The notes under the pieces are model-generated. The model was not told the DNA's origin, searched no databases, and saw only the letters and a program-made list of their open reading frames with translations. 64,000 nt of DNA from Berghia stephanieae (taxonomy: Eukaryota; Mollusca; Gastropoda; Nudibranchia; Aeolidiidae): NCBI GenBank assembly GCA_034508935.3, contig CM067444.1:84372793-84436792 (forward strand). Reading direction: 5' to 3'. Numbering within the stretch: position 1 is the first letter of the stretch; each line of letters opens with the position of its first letter. Positions 49,301-61,159 of the stretch are shown here, in pieces. Both the position numbers and the translations under genes were made by a program.

Positions 49301-52300
49301 GACGTGCCGACGACCCGGGCGACACGAACGCGGTATTATTTGGCTAGGCGGCAGACCGCTTCGCCATTGACGGGACTGTTTGGGACTCGACATAAGGACA
49401 ATAGTGTGGCGCCCGGGATAGGGCTGCTATTCGGGCACCGGGTTTGGATCAAATTTAGTCACACACCGGGGCGAGCAGCTCATGTGGCTCGTTGGCTCGA
49501 TACCCGGGATGGTCTCGTGACGGTCGACCGGGATTTACACCTTTGCCCTCCCGTGTGCCTCAAGCCCCCTCACCAACTGCAAGGTAAAGATCCACGAGGG
49601 GGTGAAAGATAGAGAAACCATCATGGCGGCGTATACCAGTGGACGATTCCAGCAGGAAAGGAAGAAAATAAGAAAGCCCGATTTTGAAGACGTCGACCGC
49701 AGTTTGTTGTTATGGTTCAACCAGGCTAGGAGCCTCAGTGTCCCGATTTCAGGCCCCATCTTAATGGAAAAAGGCAATGAACTTGCAAAAACCCTAGGAC
49801 ACCAGAACTTTGACATGAGCATTGGTTGGTTGAATCGCTTCAAGGCCAGACACGCCATTTCAATGAAAGTTGTTTGCGGCGAATCAGCTTCAGTGTCGAC
49901 CGAAACTATTGACAGTTGGAGGAAAGGTCAGCTGCAAGAAATCCTGAGGAAATACCAGCCCGGTGAAATCTTCAACGCGGACGAAACTGGGCTGTTCTAC
50001 AAGTGCCTGCCAAACCGCACGCTTGCGAGACAGGGAGAGGTGTGCAGCGGCAACAAGATTCCAAAGGAGAGAATCACACTGTTAATCGCTGCCAACATGA
50101 ATGGGACGGAGAAGTTGCCACTCCTCACAATAGGGAGGTTCGAGAAGCCGCGGTGTTTCAAAAACATTAAAGCTCTTCCAACAGAGTACAAATTCAACAG
50201 AAAGGCGTGGATGACAAGTACGATCTTCGAGCAATGGGTGCGGAAGCTAGATAGAAAGTTTGTTCTGCAAGGAAGAAGCGTCGCACTCATTGTGGATAAC
50301 TGCTCTGCGCACCCACATATGACTGATTTGAAGGCCATCCAACTGTTTTTCCTGCCGCCAAACACCACAAGTGTACTACAACCCTGTGACCAGGGGATTA
50401 TCCAATCGTTTAAAGTACTCTACAGAAAGAGGGTACTAAAACGACTTATTGCCACCATGGACAAGGATGGGAGTGCCGACAGCTACTTAAAAATGAGTGT
50501 GTTGGATGCAATGTACACCTCTGCTTCTGCATGGAACGATGTCAAGATGGAGACCATTGCAAAATGCTTTCGCCACGCTGGATTCAAAATCACCCCAACT
50601 ACTCTGTCTCCAACCGTTGATTTGGACAATGATCTGTCAGTATCAGACGCCGCGCACGATATTGTACCCATCAACGATCGCACTGATATCGACAACCTTT
50701 TTGACAGACTGAGAGACATAATGCCTCTGAATATGACGGCCAATGAATATCTGTCAGTGGATGAGAGTTTTACTCCAATAGAGGAGTTGTCAACTTCTGA
50801 CATAGCACAATGTGTAACTGGAGAGAGTTCAGAAATAACAGAAGAGGAAGACACAACAGAAGAAGTCGCCATCATTCCATCAAAAGCAGCACTGCAGGCA
50901 TTTGAAGTGGTTCGCCAGTTTTGCATGCAGCAAGAAAACGGCATGTCAGTGATAGGGAGCATCAACGTCCTAGACAATTTCATCAATGACGTTCCCACCA
51001 GTACAAAGAAACAGTCAACAATTGACTCTTTTTTCAAACCAAAATCCATGATATAAGAACAAGTGTTTTTTTATATGATAATCTATATTACCTATGCTAT
51101 GTATCATGAATTTGCCTAAGATCTCGAGATTTGAATGAGTGGACGAATGTGGTGACTTAATGTATGTTAGAATTTGATTCTGATTGTTAATATTTTTAAA
51201 ATTCATGTTAATTTTTTAATTGTCTGTCTGGAGTGTTGGGTGTGTGTTTGAATTTGTATTTTGTTAGATGGGATAAATAAAACTGGAACAATCCCCTCCC
51301 ATAACGTACCAAAAAAAACATACCCCCCCCCCCCCCAAAAAAAAATAAAAATAAAAAAAAACACACAAAAAAAAAATAAAAAAAAAAATTCTTAATTGAT
51401 CAACTATACTTAATGCCCAACAGTCATGTTCAACGATATCACTATCAGGGGAGATAATACAAAGAATAATTATAACCCAATATCCAGAGTAGGCCCGCGT
51501 AATTATTTCCCTTGAGTTTATTACATGATCTCTTATAACGAGAATCCTGCTATAACGGATTTTTCGCACCAGTCCCATACATCTCGTTACAACAGGATTC
51601 CACTGTACAGGACTCAACTCTGTAATGCTCACAGTGGGACTCAAACTACCGACCTACAAGCCTGAGGCAGTGTTATGTCACTAGACCACAAAGCTGCAGA
51701 GGCAGGATAATAGAAGGTAACCATTGTATTATTAAAAAAATAAAATCACAATATACAGCAATACAATTTCCTTCTCTCTTAGACACCCAGTCCAATACTG
51801 TCACTTTGACGGACGACTCCTGATTATCGGGAATATTCCATACAACAAATTCCCAGAGAATGAGAAAGATGAATTTGAGTCTGTGTCTTCCCTCAGGTAG
51901 GTGATTTATCATCATCATCATTATTATCTTCTTTTTCTTCTCCTTGTATGCCTTTATACCTGGAGTCCCGTTTCGAAGATGCAGGTACTCATCTTTTTGA
52001 GTTCTTCTAGCGGTCCGAAAAGTTTTTTATGTAGAGAAGTTGCAGAGGCCCATATCTCCTCTATATGGAGAGAGAAAGAGCGTGAGTGTGTGTGTGTGTG
52101 TGTGTGTGCGTGTGCTGGAGAGGTAGGGGTACATAAAACCTACTACTTCTTTTCTATTGTTGAAGGGATTCAATAATAAATGATTGTGGACAATTGATTT
52201 TTTTTTTTTTGCATACCTACTTAAAATGGAGAAAAGAACTACAAATACTAAATAAGAAACAAATATTCCATTTTCCATATTCCTAGGTACAGAGGTACAG

Positions 52301-52428
52301 TTCAGTTCTACGACTTCCTTGCCAATCAACAGAGACAAGGGGTGCCAGAAATCTGCTTGTCGTCTTACAATGAACCTGAGGCATTTGACTACAATCTCGG
52401 CCTTGCTGTCCCCTATGATAGCCTTTGA
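31110..52428 (+). CDS. FBXW8: FBXW8, F-box/WD40 receptor of CUL7 ligase (12 exons)
   Basis: FBXW8 binds SKP1 through its F-box and, with CUL7 and RBX1, directs substrates to ubiquitination. Exons are 31110-31712, 32675-32779, 33750-33914, 34741-34828, 37216-37391, 38710-38914, 39752-39898, 41027-41134, 42358-42523, 44551-44725, 51783-51896 and 52287-52428. The N-terminus (LQRFREEWRKEL) matches FBXW8. The F-box is in exons 2-3 (LPREVAFKIFQYLD, RSWKSLADDELLW). WD40 repeats fill exons 4-11, for example KIVSGDEAGFVFMWDVRTGR. The C-terminus is FDYNLGLAVPYDSL. Length is about 730 aa against 598 in human, mostly from the serine-rich exon 1. Exons 4 and 6 each show an apparent one-base loss in a G run. 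The exon 9 donor is uncertain. Confidence 0.93.
31994..32469. mobile_element. Inverted-repeat MITE with TATTCGGACTC repeats
   Basis: The element at 32005-32458 has two copies of ggctattcggactcgagtc-like sequence at the left end and two inverted copies at the right end, plus one more near 32085. It is flanked by cgggtgagata and cgggtaagata, an 11-bp near-perfect duplication. No protein frame is present. The class is unknown; 9-11 bp duplications fit Mutator-like elements. It lies in FBXW8 intron 1. Confidence 0.6.
32675..32779 (+). CDS. FBXW8: FBXW8 exon 2 (F-box start)
   Basis: 35 codons from DEINEIPFFDSSLPREVAF to TLCICSQ, the first helices of the F-box. Acceptor ctattccag, donor gtactt. 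Confidence 0.93.
32893..33090 (+). repeat. tRNA-derived SINE-like sequence
   Basis: An A-box-like gatgggtgagtagatac precedes a B-box-like aggtttcgagtccc. A short body follows. It is a single diverged copy in this window. Confidence 0.4.
33277..33597 (-). repeat. SINE-C, full-length copy (tRNA-derived)
   Basis: On the minus strand the head gcggctatgtggtctagtgg, with an aggtcctgggtttgagcc B-box region, has tRNA spacing. The body contains ctcttttacttttt-like sequence read inversely from gtgagtaaagagccttttcc. The 3' end gctcaattattt follows tagcgcaatatccact. About 320 bp; it defines the family. It lies in FBXW8 intron 2. Confidence 0.75.
33750..33914 (+). CDS. FBXW8: FBXW8 exon 3 (F-box end)
   Basis: 55 codons from VSRSWKSLADDELLWCRLCH to ALEVNWK, matching the end of the F-box and the following helices of FBXW8. 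Donor gtaagc. Confidence 0.93.
34741..34828 (+). CDS. FBXW8: FBXW8 exon 4, apparent one-base deletion
   Basis: Entered in phase 0 after cctgacag it reads ARVGKPYQLKFAR, then the frame must shift by one to continue GGVCCAVTSHHSTIMAG. With one extra G in the G run at 34778-34780 the exon aligns with human FBXW8 without gaps (30 residues each). Otherwise translation stops at once. An alternative acceptor at 34777-34778 keeps the frame but drops 13 residues. Confidence 0.75.
34829..36825. other. FBXW8 intron 4, no feature except poly-C tracts
   Basis: No exon, RNA gene or clear mobile element was recognised. Poly-C/poly-A runs lie at 35177-35220, and poly-C at 36067-36089. A (CA)-like patch is near 35905-35930. 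Confidence 0.5.
36826..37145. repeat. (ATT)n microsatellite, about 320 bp
   Basis: A long ATT array with scattered interruptions ends about 70 bp before FBXW8 exon 5. Confidence 0.95.
37216..37391 (+). CDS. FBXW8: FBXW8 exon 5
   Basis: 176 nt after the acceptor ccacgcag encodes YTSCHIKTWNTETGDECTF and continues to NVTAASFRHG, a WD40 blade. Its phases fit both neighbours. It follows 320 bp of ATT repeat almost directly. Confidence 0.92.
37585..37805. repeat. Fold-back 2 repeat, both arms
   Basis: The left arm gataatgtggatgttttggg and the right arm (gaaacgtccacatcatctg, then cttcataacttaaattaaag) are inverted repeats of about 90 bp. The right arm holds the hairpin-GAAAC motif at 37715-37745. 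Confidence 0.65.
38710..38914 (+). CDS. FBXW8: FBXW8 exon 6, apparent one-base deletion
   Basis: Reads FVDIWKNDGDIDPVHTITFS on to LVAASQQTR, then continues in the next frame as DPSFKIDEDAGKRLVDIDMK. One extra G in accagGatcc (about 38848-38850) would restore a single frame and the phase-0 donor gtacgt. Without it the frame ends at 38904-38906. Confidence 0.8.
38915..39751. other. FBXW8 intron 6
   Basis: No gene was seen. A poly-G tract of about 18 bases lies at 39392-39410. The aagtgcactgtacg word near 39532-39545 recalls a Tigger-type end, but no partner end was found. Confidence 0.45.
39752..39898 (+). CDS. FBXW8: FBXW8 exon 7
   Basis: 49 codons from VYKMLWVDGCKDKASLVVSC to QQDNLSMVE, phase 0 at both ends. 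It corresponds to the human segment around VPETRRYPVAVAAAGD. Confidence 0.88.
39978..40813. mobile_element. Non-autonomous pogo/Tigger-like element, copy 1
   Basis: The 836-bp element starts caatgcagcctctagatatg and its other end, read inversely, is cagtgcaacctctggataac. TA flanks both ends (39976-39977 and 40814-40815). The interior matches the element at 43519-44359 over most of its length, apart from a poly-C/poly-A expansion at about 40328-40370. No transposase frame remains. Confidence 0.78.
40870..40980 (+). repeat. Fold-back 1 fragment
   Basis: Carries gaagctgctatattcacttt and gcagttcacagcttcgagga, the right-side blocks of fold-back 1, without the hairpin core. Confidence 0.45.
41027..41134 (+). 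CDS. FBXW8: FBXW8 exon 8
   Basis: 36 codons from IHNLYYAPITCVGARESQNE to ASSQPK, matching LLYAHGPPVTCLDVSANQVA of human FBXW8. Acceptor tttttccacag, donor gtatgt. Confidence 0.88.
41540..41800 (-). repeat. SINE-F-like fragment
   Basis: Contains atatctgtcactgcctataaccaggca and cacacctgagttgaatggg in pieces that match the inverted SINE-F middle, next to a gcacttcacaatgcttcat block as at 22740. Confidence 0.4.
41915..42235. repeat. Fold-back 1 repeat, both arms
   Basis: The left arm holds the inverted motif (gggctcaaaattcttcttta) and the right arm the direct motif (aaagaaggtttttgagcctg, then gaaacgttcc). They lie about 190 bp apart. The outer ends pair as ttcacaaatgaaaac and ttcacttttgaagc-type sequence. 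Confidence 0.6.
42358..42523 (+). CDS. FBXW8: FBXW8 exon 9 (donor uncertain)
   Basis: Reads LNLYDLTVKQPKASLTGHTC to CVLAVGQK. The strong donor GTAAGTG at 42484 leaves exon 10 out of frame. A weaker donor GTAATC at 42524 adds VSVNVLIDMKDQS and joins in frame to give DQSVRLFDQRTG, so it is preferred here. A missed micro-exon is the other explanation. Confidence 0.7.
42920..43140 (+). repeat. SINE-C copy, plus orientation
   Basis: The head gcagctttgtggtcttgtag and the B-box-like cccgggtcggagtcc are followed by gagttcttggaaaagac and attctctcaccatactcag, the family's body read in the forward direction. Confidence 0.6.
43195..43395 (-). repeat. SINE-C copy
   Basis: Contains cttgagcttatataaagtgc, cacctgagtaaggttagag and cctttaccaaggactcata in family order. 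Confidence 0.55.
43476..44465 (-). repeat. SINE-C copy split by a pogo-like element
   Basis: Left piece 43476-43518 (gaggtactcttttttacacc) and right piece 44360-44465 (ttgcctttttcaaggactc, then cagatccttgaggtcacag) are consecutive parts of SINE-C, separated by the 841-bp transposon. About ten bases of the consensus are missing at the joint. Confidence 0.6.
43519..44359. mobile_element. Non-autonomous pogo/Tigger-like element, copy 2
   Basis: 841 bp with left end cagtgcaatccctggataat and right end, read inversely, cagtgcaaatctggataacg. TA lies at the left flank (43517-43518); the right flank reads TT, a probable later change. It matches the copy at 39978-40813. Confidence 0.75.
44551..44725 (+). 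CDS. FBXW8: FBXW8 exon 10
   Basis: Encodes VRLFDQRTGTTPLMTLIGHS through VKIVSGDEAGFVFMWDVRTG to LWDIHN, a WD40 blade closely matching human FBXW8. Donor gtaagg. The acceptor could be 44549 or 44551, depending on the exon 9 donor. Confidence 0.88.
46084..46249 (+). CDS. Tigger transposase, N-terminal part (before LINE)
   Basis: Begins MASNSKSFIKKRKCLTLETK and continues AEICRSHDIASSTLHTILKD, the Psq/CENP-B-type N-terminal helix-turn-helix of pogo-superfamily transposases. The frame is cut by the LINE inserted after the aaagatagag target sequence. After that point the plus strand reads LINE sequence. Confidence 0.82.
46238..49614 (-). mobile_element. APE-type LINE inserted in the Tigger gene, 12-bp duplication
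   Basis: The LINE body is 46250-49602 (3353 bp), flanked by tgaaagatagag at 46238-46249 and 49603-49614. It reads on the minus strand. About 210 bp precede the endonuclease start, with no ORF1 seen, so it is either a single-ORF element or 5'-truncated. The 3' end lies only 14 nt after the stop codon and has no poly-A. Confidence 0.88.
46264..49393 (-). CDS. LINE endonuclease-reverse transcriptase, two frameshifts
   Basis: The APE endonuclease (48197-49393 frame) has DILLLQETHLYSG, ICLGDFNSHHHEWGYRD, YTPDLTLVTKG and SQHRPVLVTAG. The reverse transcriptase (46626-48245 frame) has YRPISLLSCLYKLLERVL, AVFIDLSAAYDTVW, NGVPQGSVLAPMLFNVYISD and the catalytic YADDWALVTQ. The C-terminal knuckle is CPRCGQEPETAEHLVERC (46264-46644 frame). 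One-base shifts lie at about 48361-48372 and 46645-46655. No in-frame stop was seen within the domains. Sequence style (TWGASQALLRTSALALCYST) places it in the Jockey superfamily, near CR1/Daphne-like elements; the exact clade is uncertain. It lies antisense to the Tigger gene. Confidence 0.88.
49603..51056 (+). CDS. Tigger transposase, remainder (CENP-B HTH and DDE domains)
   Basis: The frame resumes in the second target copy (gaaagatagag) and runs without a stop to 51056, over 480 codons. It has the CENP-B-type second HTH region (LLLWFNQARSLSVPISGPIL, SIGWLNRFKARHAISMKVVC). The DDE domain has FNADETGLFYK, VALIVDNCSAHPHM and TTSVLQPCDQGIIQSF, which give all three acidic residues. The C-terminus is acidic and resembles TIGD4/TIGD6-type proteins. 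The open frame suggests a recent insertion, but the gene cannot work as it stands because the LINE separates its first 55 codons. Confidence 0.88.
51783..51896 (+). CDS. FBXW8: FBXW8 exon 11
   Basis: 114 nt encodes RHPVQYCHFDGRLLIIGNIP to FESVSSLR. It lies 7 kb from exon 10 because of the nested transposons in intron 10, yet its phase fits exactly. Confidence 0.92.
52287..52428 (+). CDS. FBXW8: FBXW8 exon 12 (terminal)
   Basis: Encodes RYRGTVQFYDFLANQQRQGV, then EAFDYNLGLAVPYDSL and TGA, matching the YYDLALAFPYNHV end of human FBXW8. AATAAA lies 16 nt after the stop. Confidence 0.93.
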
Positions 52429-52443
52429 AACTTGCCAGTTTGA

Positions 52444-52449
52444 AATAAA
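52444..52449 (+). terminator. FBXW8: FBXW8 polyadenylation signal
   Basis: AATAAA lies 16 nt after the FBXW8 stop codon; no other candidate is nearer. Confidence 0.5.
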
Positions 52450-52499
52450 CCAATTTTAGCCAATTTCAATTGTGATTTTCTTTTATATCAGGGGTCCTG

Positions 52500-52690
52500 A
52501 TATTGATAGCTCAATTGTAGAGTACTCACTTTGCACATAAAGGGACTGAGATCGATCCCAGGTGATGTCGAGATGTTTGTTTTTTTCTAACCCCCCTTTC
52601 CACTCAGCAGTGATTGGGTAGATAGGTCTGTTAGACTTGGTGGAAAGCACTTTGTATAGCAAGTAATTGTTATTGTCCGTTTTACATTAT
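52500..52690 (+). repeat. tRNA-derived SINE (SINE-E)
   Basis: The head tagctcaattgtagagtact (A box) and gactgagatcgatccc (B box) have tRNA spacing. The body ends ggaaagcactttgtatagc. Only one copy was seen here. Confidence 0.6.
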
Positions 52691-52754
52691 AAGAACTGGG
52701 CAGCTCCAAAGGACTAATGACTCTGAAGGATTACTTTGAAGCTAGATTTCTCTT

Positions 52755-52759
52755 AATAT

Positions 52760-52814
<55 letters not shown>

Positions 52815-52945
52815 CAAATTGTCACTCACAAACGAACGTTTCGGCCACAAAAAATGTGGGTGACAATTTGTATTCTATATTAGCTCTAACCACCATTATC
52901 GAGCACTTTCGTATATATATATATATATTATATATATATATATAA
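52755..52945. repeat. (AT)n arrays around a palindromic GAAACG fragment
   Basis: AT runs at 52755-52812 and 52913-52945 flank a piece whose ends acaaattgtcac and gtgacaatttgt are inverted repeats. On the minus strand its centre reads tttgtggccgaaacgttcg, similar to the hairpin-GAAAC motif of the fold-back repeats and of Penelope-like 3' ends. Confidence 0.5.
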
Positions 52946-52954
52946 ATATATTAA

Positions 52955-53375
52955 AAGCACCAAAGAAAAAGTAAGACAAAGGGACTGCTTCACATCAGAA
53001 ACAGATGATTCCATGATCAATCCATAAATGTGCCTAATTTGAAATTACCTGAAAGTCCCACCCAAGCACAAGGCAAAAGATCCCACTTAAAAGGATACTC
53101 TCGAATTCTTGCAAAGTACAATGCATCCTATCAAAAACTAATAATTATAATAGTACATAATAGAGAGATGATTTAGAAGGGAAAAAAAGATGTCACAAAA
53201 AAAAAATAAAAAAAGGAACTACACATTGACTGCTTGCCTCCTCAGTTAAGAATCCTCACCAGGACCAGGGGAGAATGGAAAAGGAAAACAGATTTGGGGA
53301 ATGGAAGACAAAGCAAGTGACCTCTCTGCCCATCATTGGAGGTCAGAAGACCCCACCCAGCAACCGATTTGTTCT
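52955..53375 (-). repeat. SINE-A copy, minus strand
   Basis: Read inversely it begins ggtggggtcttctgacctcc, followed by tgggcagagaggtcacttgc, and ends in the gtcccttt..cttactttttc block; the 3' tail is missing. Confidence 0.65.
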
Positions 53376-53467
53376 GTTGTATTTATCTAAATAACCATAT
53401 GCCTATATTCTATGATAAACATATTTACAACAACAACAAAAAAACGGATGAAAAATGTTGAGTTAAT

Positions 53468-53473
53468 TTTATT
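53468..53473 (-). terminator. NDUFS8: Possible NDUFS8 polyadenylation signal
   Basis: AATAAA on the minus strand, 362 nt after the NDUFS8 stop codon. Alternatives were not ruled out. Confidence 0.35.
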
Positions 53474-53834
53474 TTCACATAAATATTCAGCAATAACAAT
53501 CACATCTAAAGCACACATTCTTCACGATCATGCGTCACTCATAATAATATAGGTAAAACTGTGTGAAAAGAAAACATAGAAATACTCTTTCAATGATGGT
53601 AAGATACAATCCTTATAATTAAACACTTTCTTTACTTATTCCTTTTCCAGGTCTTTAAAAGAATATCCATCCTTTTTTTTTCTTCTCGCACGTGCACACA
53701 CACAAACACGCCTTCCCCCTCTCTCTTTCTCATACTTTGCAGATTGTAGTTGTAGATTGACTCCTATCAAACAAATCTATGCATTAACTTGTCTATATAT
53801 CTATATACATCCACCATAACTTAATCCAATCAAT

Positions 53835-58667
<4,833 letters not shown>

Positions 58668-58859
58668 CTGAGAAGAAACAGAAAAAAAAAAAAAAATGAA
58701 GTCATCTTTTGCTTCACCATGAGAACCCATATAGATGGGAGTCTAAGGAATATTAATGGAAAGCTATAGAGCCTTTAAAATAAAAAGCCCAAATAACATA
58801 CTATCTGGATCTGCACATTATTTGTTCCCATCATTCCAACTGTAGGAGCAAGAATAAGA

Positions 58860-58922
58860 CCCCCCCCCCCCCACCACACACACACACACAACAAATAAAC
58901 CTAACCCCCCCCCCCCCCCCCC
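58860..58922. repeat. Poly-C and (CA)n tracts
   Basis: Two poly-C runs flank a short (CA)n run, immediately left of a SINE-C copy. Confidence 0.85.
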
Positions 58923-58944
58923 ATCCTGCCAAAAAAACAAACTA

Positions 58945-59215
58945 AACTTGAGCTTTTACATCCACTATTCGCGCTCAAAGCTCTTTACAGCTGGTCTTTT
59001 TAGCCAACAGGAACAATACACACGCAGGATGAGGCATATAAGGCAATATTACATTTTTTTTTTCAACAGACAAAATGCTGATAACAGCCAGGTACTCATT
59101 TTACACCTGAGTATGATAAGAGAACGTGAGCGAAAAGCCTTTTCCAAAGACTCAAACCCGGGACTTAATGGTCCGAAGGCGAGTGTCATCAAGACCACAA
59201 AGCTGCACAATGAAA
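58945..59215 (-). repeat. SINE-C copy
   Basis: Contains cttgagcttttacatccact, gtactcattttacacctgag, gaaaagccttttccaaaga and the tRNA-like tggtccgaaggcgagtgtc in family order. Confidence 0.65.
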
Positions 59216-59429
59216 GACACATAATCTGACTCTCAAATTTTGATATATATTCATTCACAAATTCTAGGTAATAAAAAAAAAAAATCAATTACCTTGAAAC
59301 CTAAACTAGATTTATTAAACATGCTTAAACTTGTCTACATGATTTGTCACTGATAAAAAATAAAATTGAGGAACAAAAATAAGGTTTCTGAAAGAAATGA
59401 TTTCAATTTCTTGGACACAGTGGGTGATA

Positions 59430-59690
59430 AGACTAGATTATAATGGTGAGACCGGAAAGAGGCTGGGTGACAGATTCGTGCAGCACTTGCGTGACATATC
59501 GAACTGTGCAGACACAGCAGTGGCCAGACACTTCAATCTGCCAGACCACTGCGATGTTTGTGCGTGTGTGTGTGCTAAGTTTTTGCCATTCGGACACTTC
59601 CGCCCGTCGACGTAGGGAAACTCACCTGATCAAGTTGTTGGGAACGCTGACTCCACGCGGACTCAACACCAGGATTGACCACCACTAGAT
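59430..59690 (+). mobile_element. Penelope-like element GIY-YIG endonuclease fragment
   Basis: The frame reads YNGETGKRLGDRFVQHLRDI, then TAVARHFNLPDH, and, in another frame, THLIKLLGTLTPRGLNTRID. This is the order of the C-terminal GIY-YIG domain of Penelope-like retroelements. No reverse transcriptase was seen upstream. Confidence 0.72.
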
Positions 59691-59699
59691 GTCAACGTC

Positions 59700-59740
59700 A
59701 CCCATATTCATCACCACTGCTGCTCTCACTACTGCCACTG

Positions 59741-59772
<32 letters not shown>

Positions 59773-60480
59773 GTTCATACTACTAAAACTACAACTCTAC
59801 CTACCTATCTATCTATCTATCTACTGATTATCCACCAATTCATAGTCATCTACCTTCCTAGCTATCTCTCATTATGTCCACTCATCCACTTTTTTATCCA
59901 TTAATATACATATAGACCCAGCTATCACTCGGCTGTTTACTCGCCCCTCTCTCACCTCCCCTCCCCCCCCCCCCCCTTTTTTTTTCTCTCTCTCTTTCTT
60001 TCTTTCTTTCTTTGTCCCCCCCTCTCTCTCTCTCTCCCTTCCCTCCCCTCTCTCTCTCTCTCTCTCTCTCTAATTCCCCCTCTCTACCGGTCCGCCTCAA
60101 ACAAATTCCCCCCCCACCCCCCTTTTTTTTAAAATTTTTTTATTTTATTTATTTATTTATTTTTTTTATTATTTTTTTTATTTTTTAATTTTTCTTTGTT
60201 GTTGTTTCGTTTGTTTTTTTTGTTGTTTTTTTTTATTTTTTTATTTTTTTTTATTTATTTTTTTTTTCCTCTCTCTTCTCTCCCCTCTTTTCTATCTATC
60301 TACCTATCTATCTGTCTATCCATCAATCTATCTATCTATTTTTCGGTGTATTCCACTTTACTATCGCATCGCCACCCGTATTTCCTTCGCTCATCCAACA
60401 ACCCCCCCCCCCCCCCCACCTCCGCCGTGACCCTTTCACCTCGCCCCCTCCACCGCCCCCTACTGTTCCACTACAACTTT

Positions 60481-60512
<32 letters not shown>

Positions 60513-60522
60513 GTTCCTCCTC

Positions 60523-60560
<38 letters not shown>
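59700..60560. repeat. Low-complexity block: (CTA)n, (CT)n, (TATC)n, T-rich, poly-C
   Basis: Includes (CTA)n at 59738-59772 and 60481-60560, CT-rich runs at 59985-60070, poly-T-rich sequence at 60120-60270, TATC-type repeats at 60293-60340 and poly-C at 60400-60417. It separates the GIY-YIG fragment from the motif at 60731. Confidence 0.85.
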
Positions 60561-60562
<2 letters not shown>

Positions 60563-60730
60563 CAATATGTCTTTTATCTTCCATTATAGTCTGGAAAGTT
60601 CTGTTCCCTGTCGCTGACCTTTGCTTATCAATTAGATCACCACCACTGCAACCACCATTGAGTACAGACGATACAAGTTATTTTTTATTATATTTTATTT
60701 GTTTTCCACGTTTATTTGTGTATTGTTTTG

Positions 60731-60755
60731 CTGACGAAGGGTTTGTACCCGAAAC
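60731..60755 (+). other. Hammerhead-like core hairpin
   Basis: CTGACGA is followed by an extra A, a GGGT/ACCC stem with a four-base loop, then GAAAC and GTCC. This resembles the CUGANGA-stem II-GAAA core of hammerhead ribozymes. No stem III or cleavage triplet pairing was found, so activity is not claimed. Confidence 0.4.
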
Positions 60756-61159
60756 GTCCATTGTCTGTTTTGTTCCCATACGAAGCCTTTTCCATTTTCA
60801 CTCTTTCGTTAGTATTATAATGAAGCAACATAAGAGATACACAGAAGACATAAAAGCTTACTATAATGTGATCTTGCTTGTGGTGAAGCACAGACAGGAC
60901 GCAAACCCTGCTTGAACAACCCTTGAACTGAAAAATAAATGACACAAATGACACGAAATAATAAATCTAAATTTTTTCTTTTGTCTTCATCAGCACATTT
61001 GAAGTAAACAAGACCATTTTCATTAATATAATATTTTCCTTATATGAAGGAACGCTTTTTTATCTTCATACTTTAAAAGGCCAGTTTTGGATAGGGAGAC
61101 CATAAGTTAGGTCTTCTGATCCCCAAAATCGTCTTTCAAATTACGGAGACTAATAATAC

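Larger units (their letters stand above)
45327..51605 (+). mobile_element. pogo/Tigger DNA transposon carrying a nested LINE
   Basis: Termini are cagtggagtccatttataac and, read inversely, cagtggaatcctgttgtaac. TA lies at 45325-45326 and 51606-51607. Subterminal taacg words repeat inside both ends. Total length is 6279 bp; without the LINE and one target copy it would be about 2.9 kb, normal for Tigger. The transposase gene runs on the plus strand. The element is richer in GC than the surrounding intron. It lies in FBXW8 intron 10. Confidence 0.88.
45150..51705 (-). repeat. SINE-C copy split by the Tigger element
   Basis: Left piece 45150-45326 and right piece 51608-51705 are consecutive parts of one SINE-C. 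The left piece has aatatcctctagatgtgccc, ctgagtacagtaagagaat and gaagccttcta. The right piece has caggactcaactctg and cagtgttatgtcactagacc. Removing 45327-51605 and one TA restores a continuous family sequence. Confidence 0.75.

Noticed and set aside
50483-51049. 188-codon minus-strand open frame
   Set aside because: It is the shadow of the Tigger transposase on the other strand.
60196-60915. 239-codon open frame rich in Phe, Leu and Ser
   Set aside because: It runs through T-rich, CTA and poly-C repeats, and composition alone explains it.
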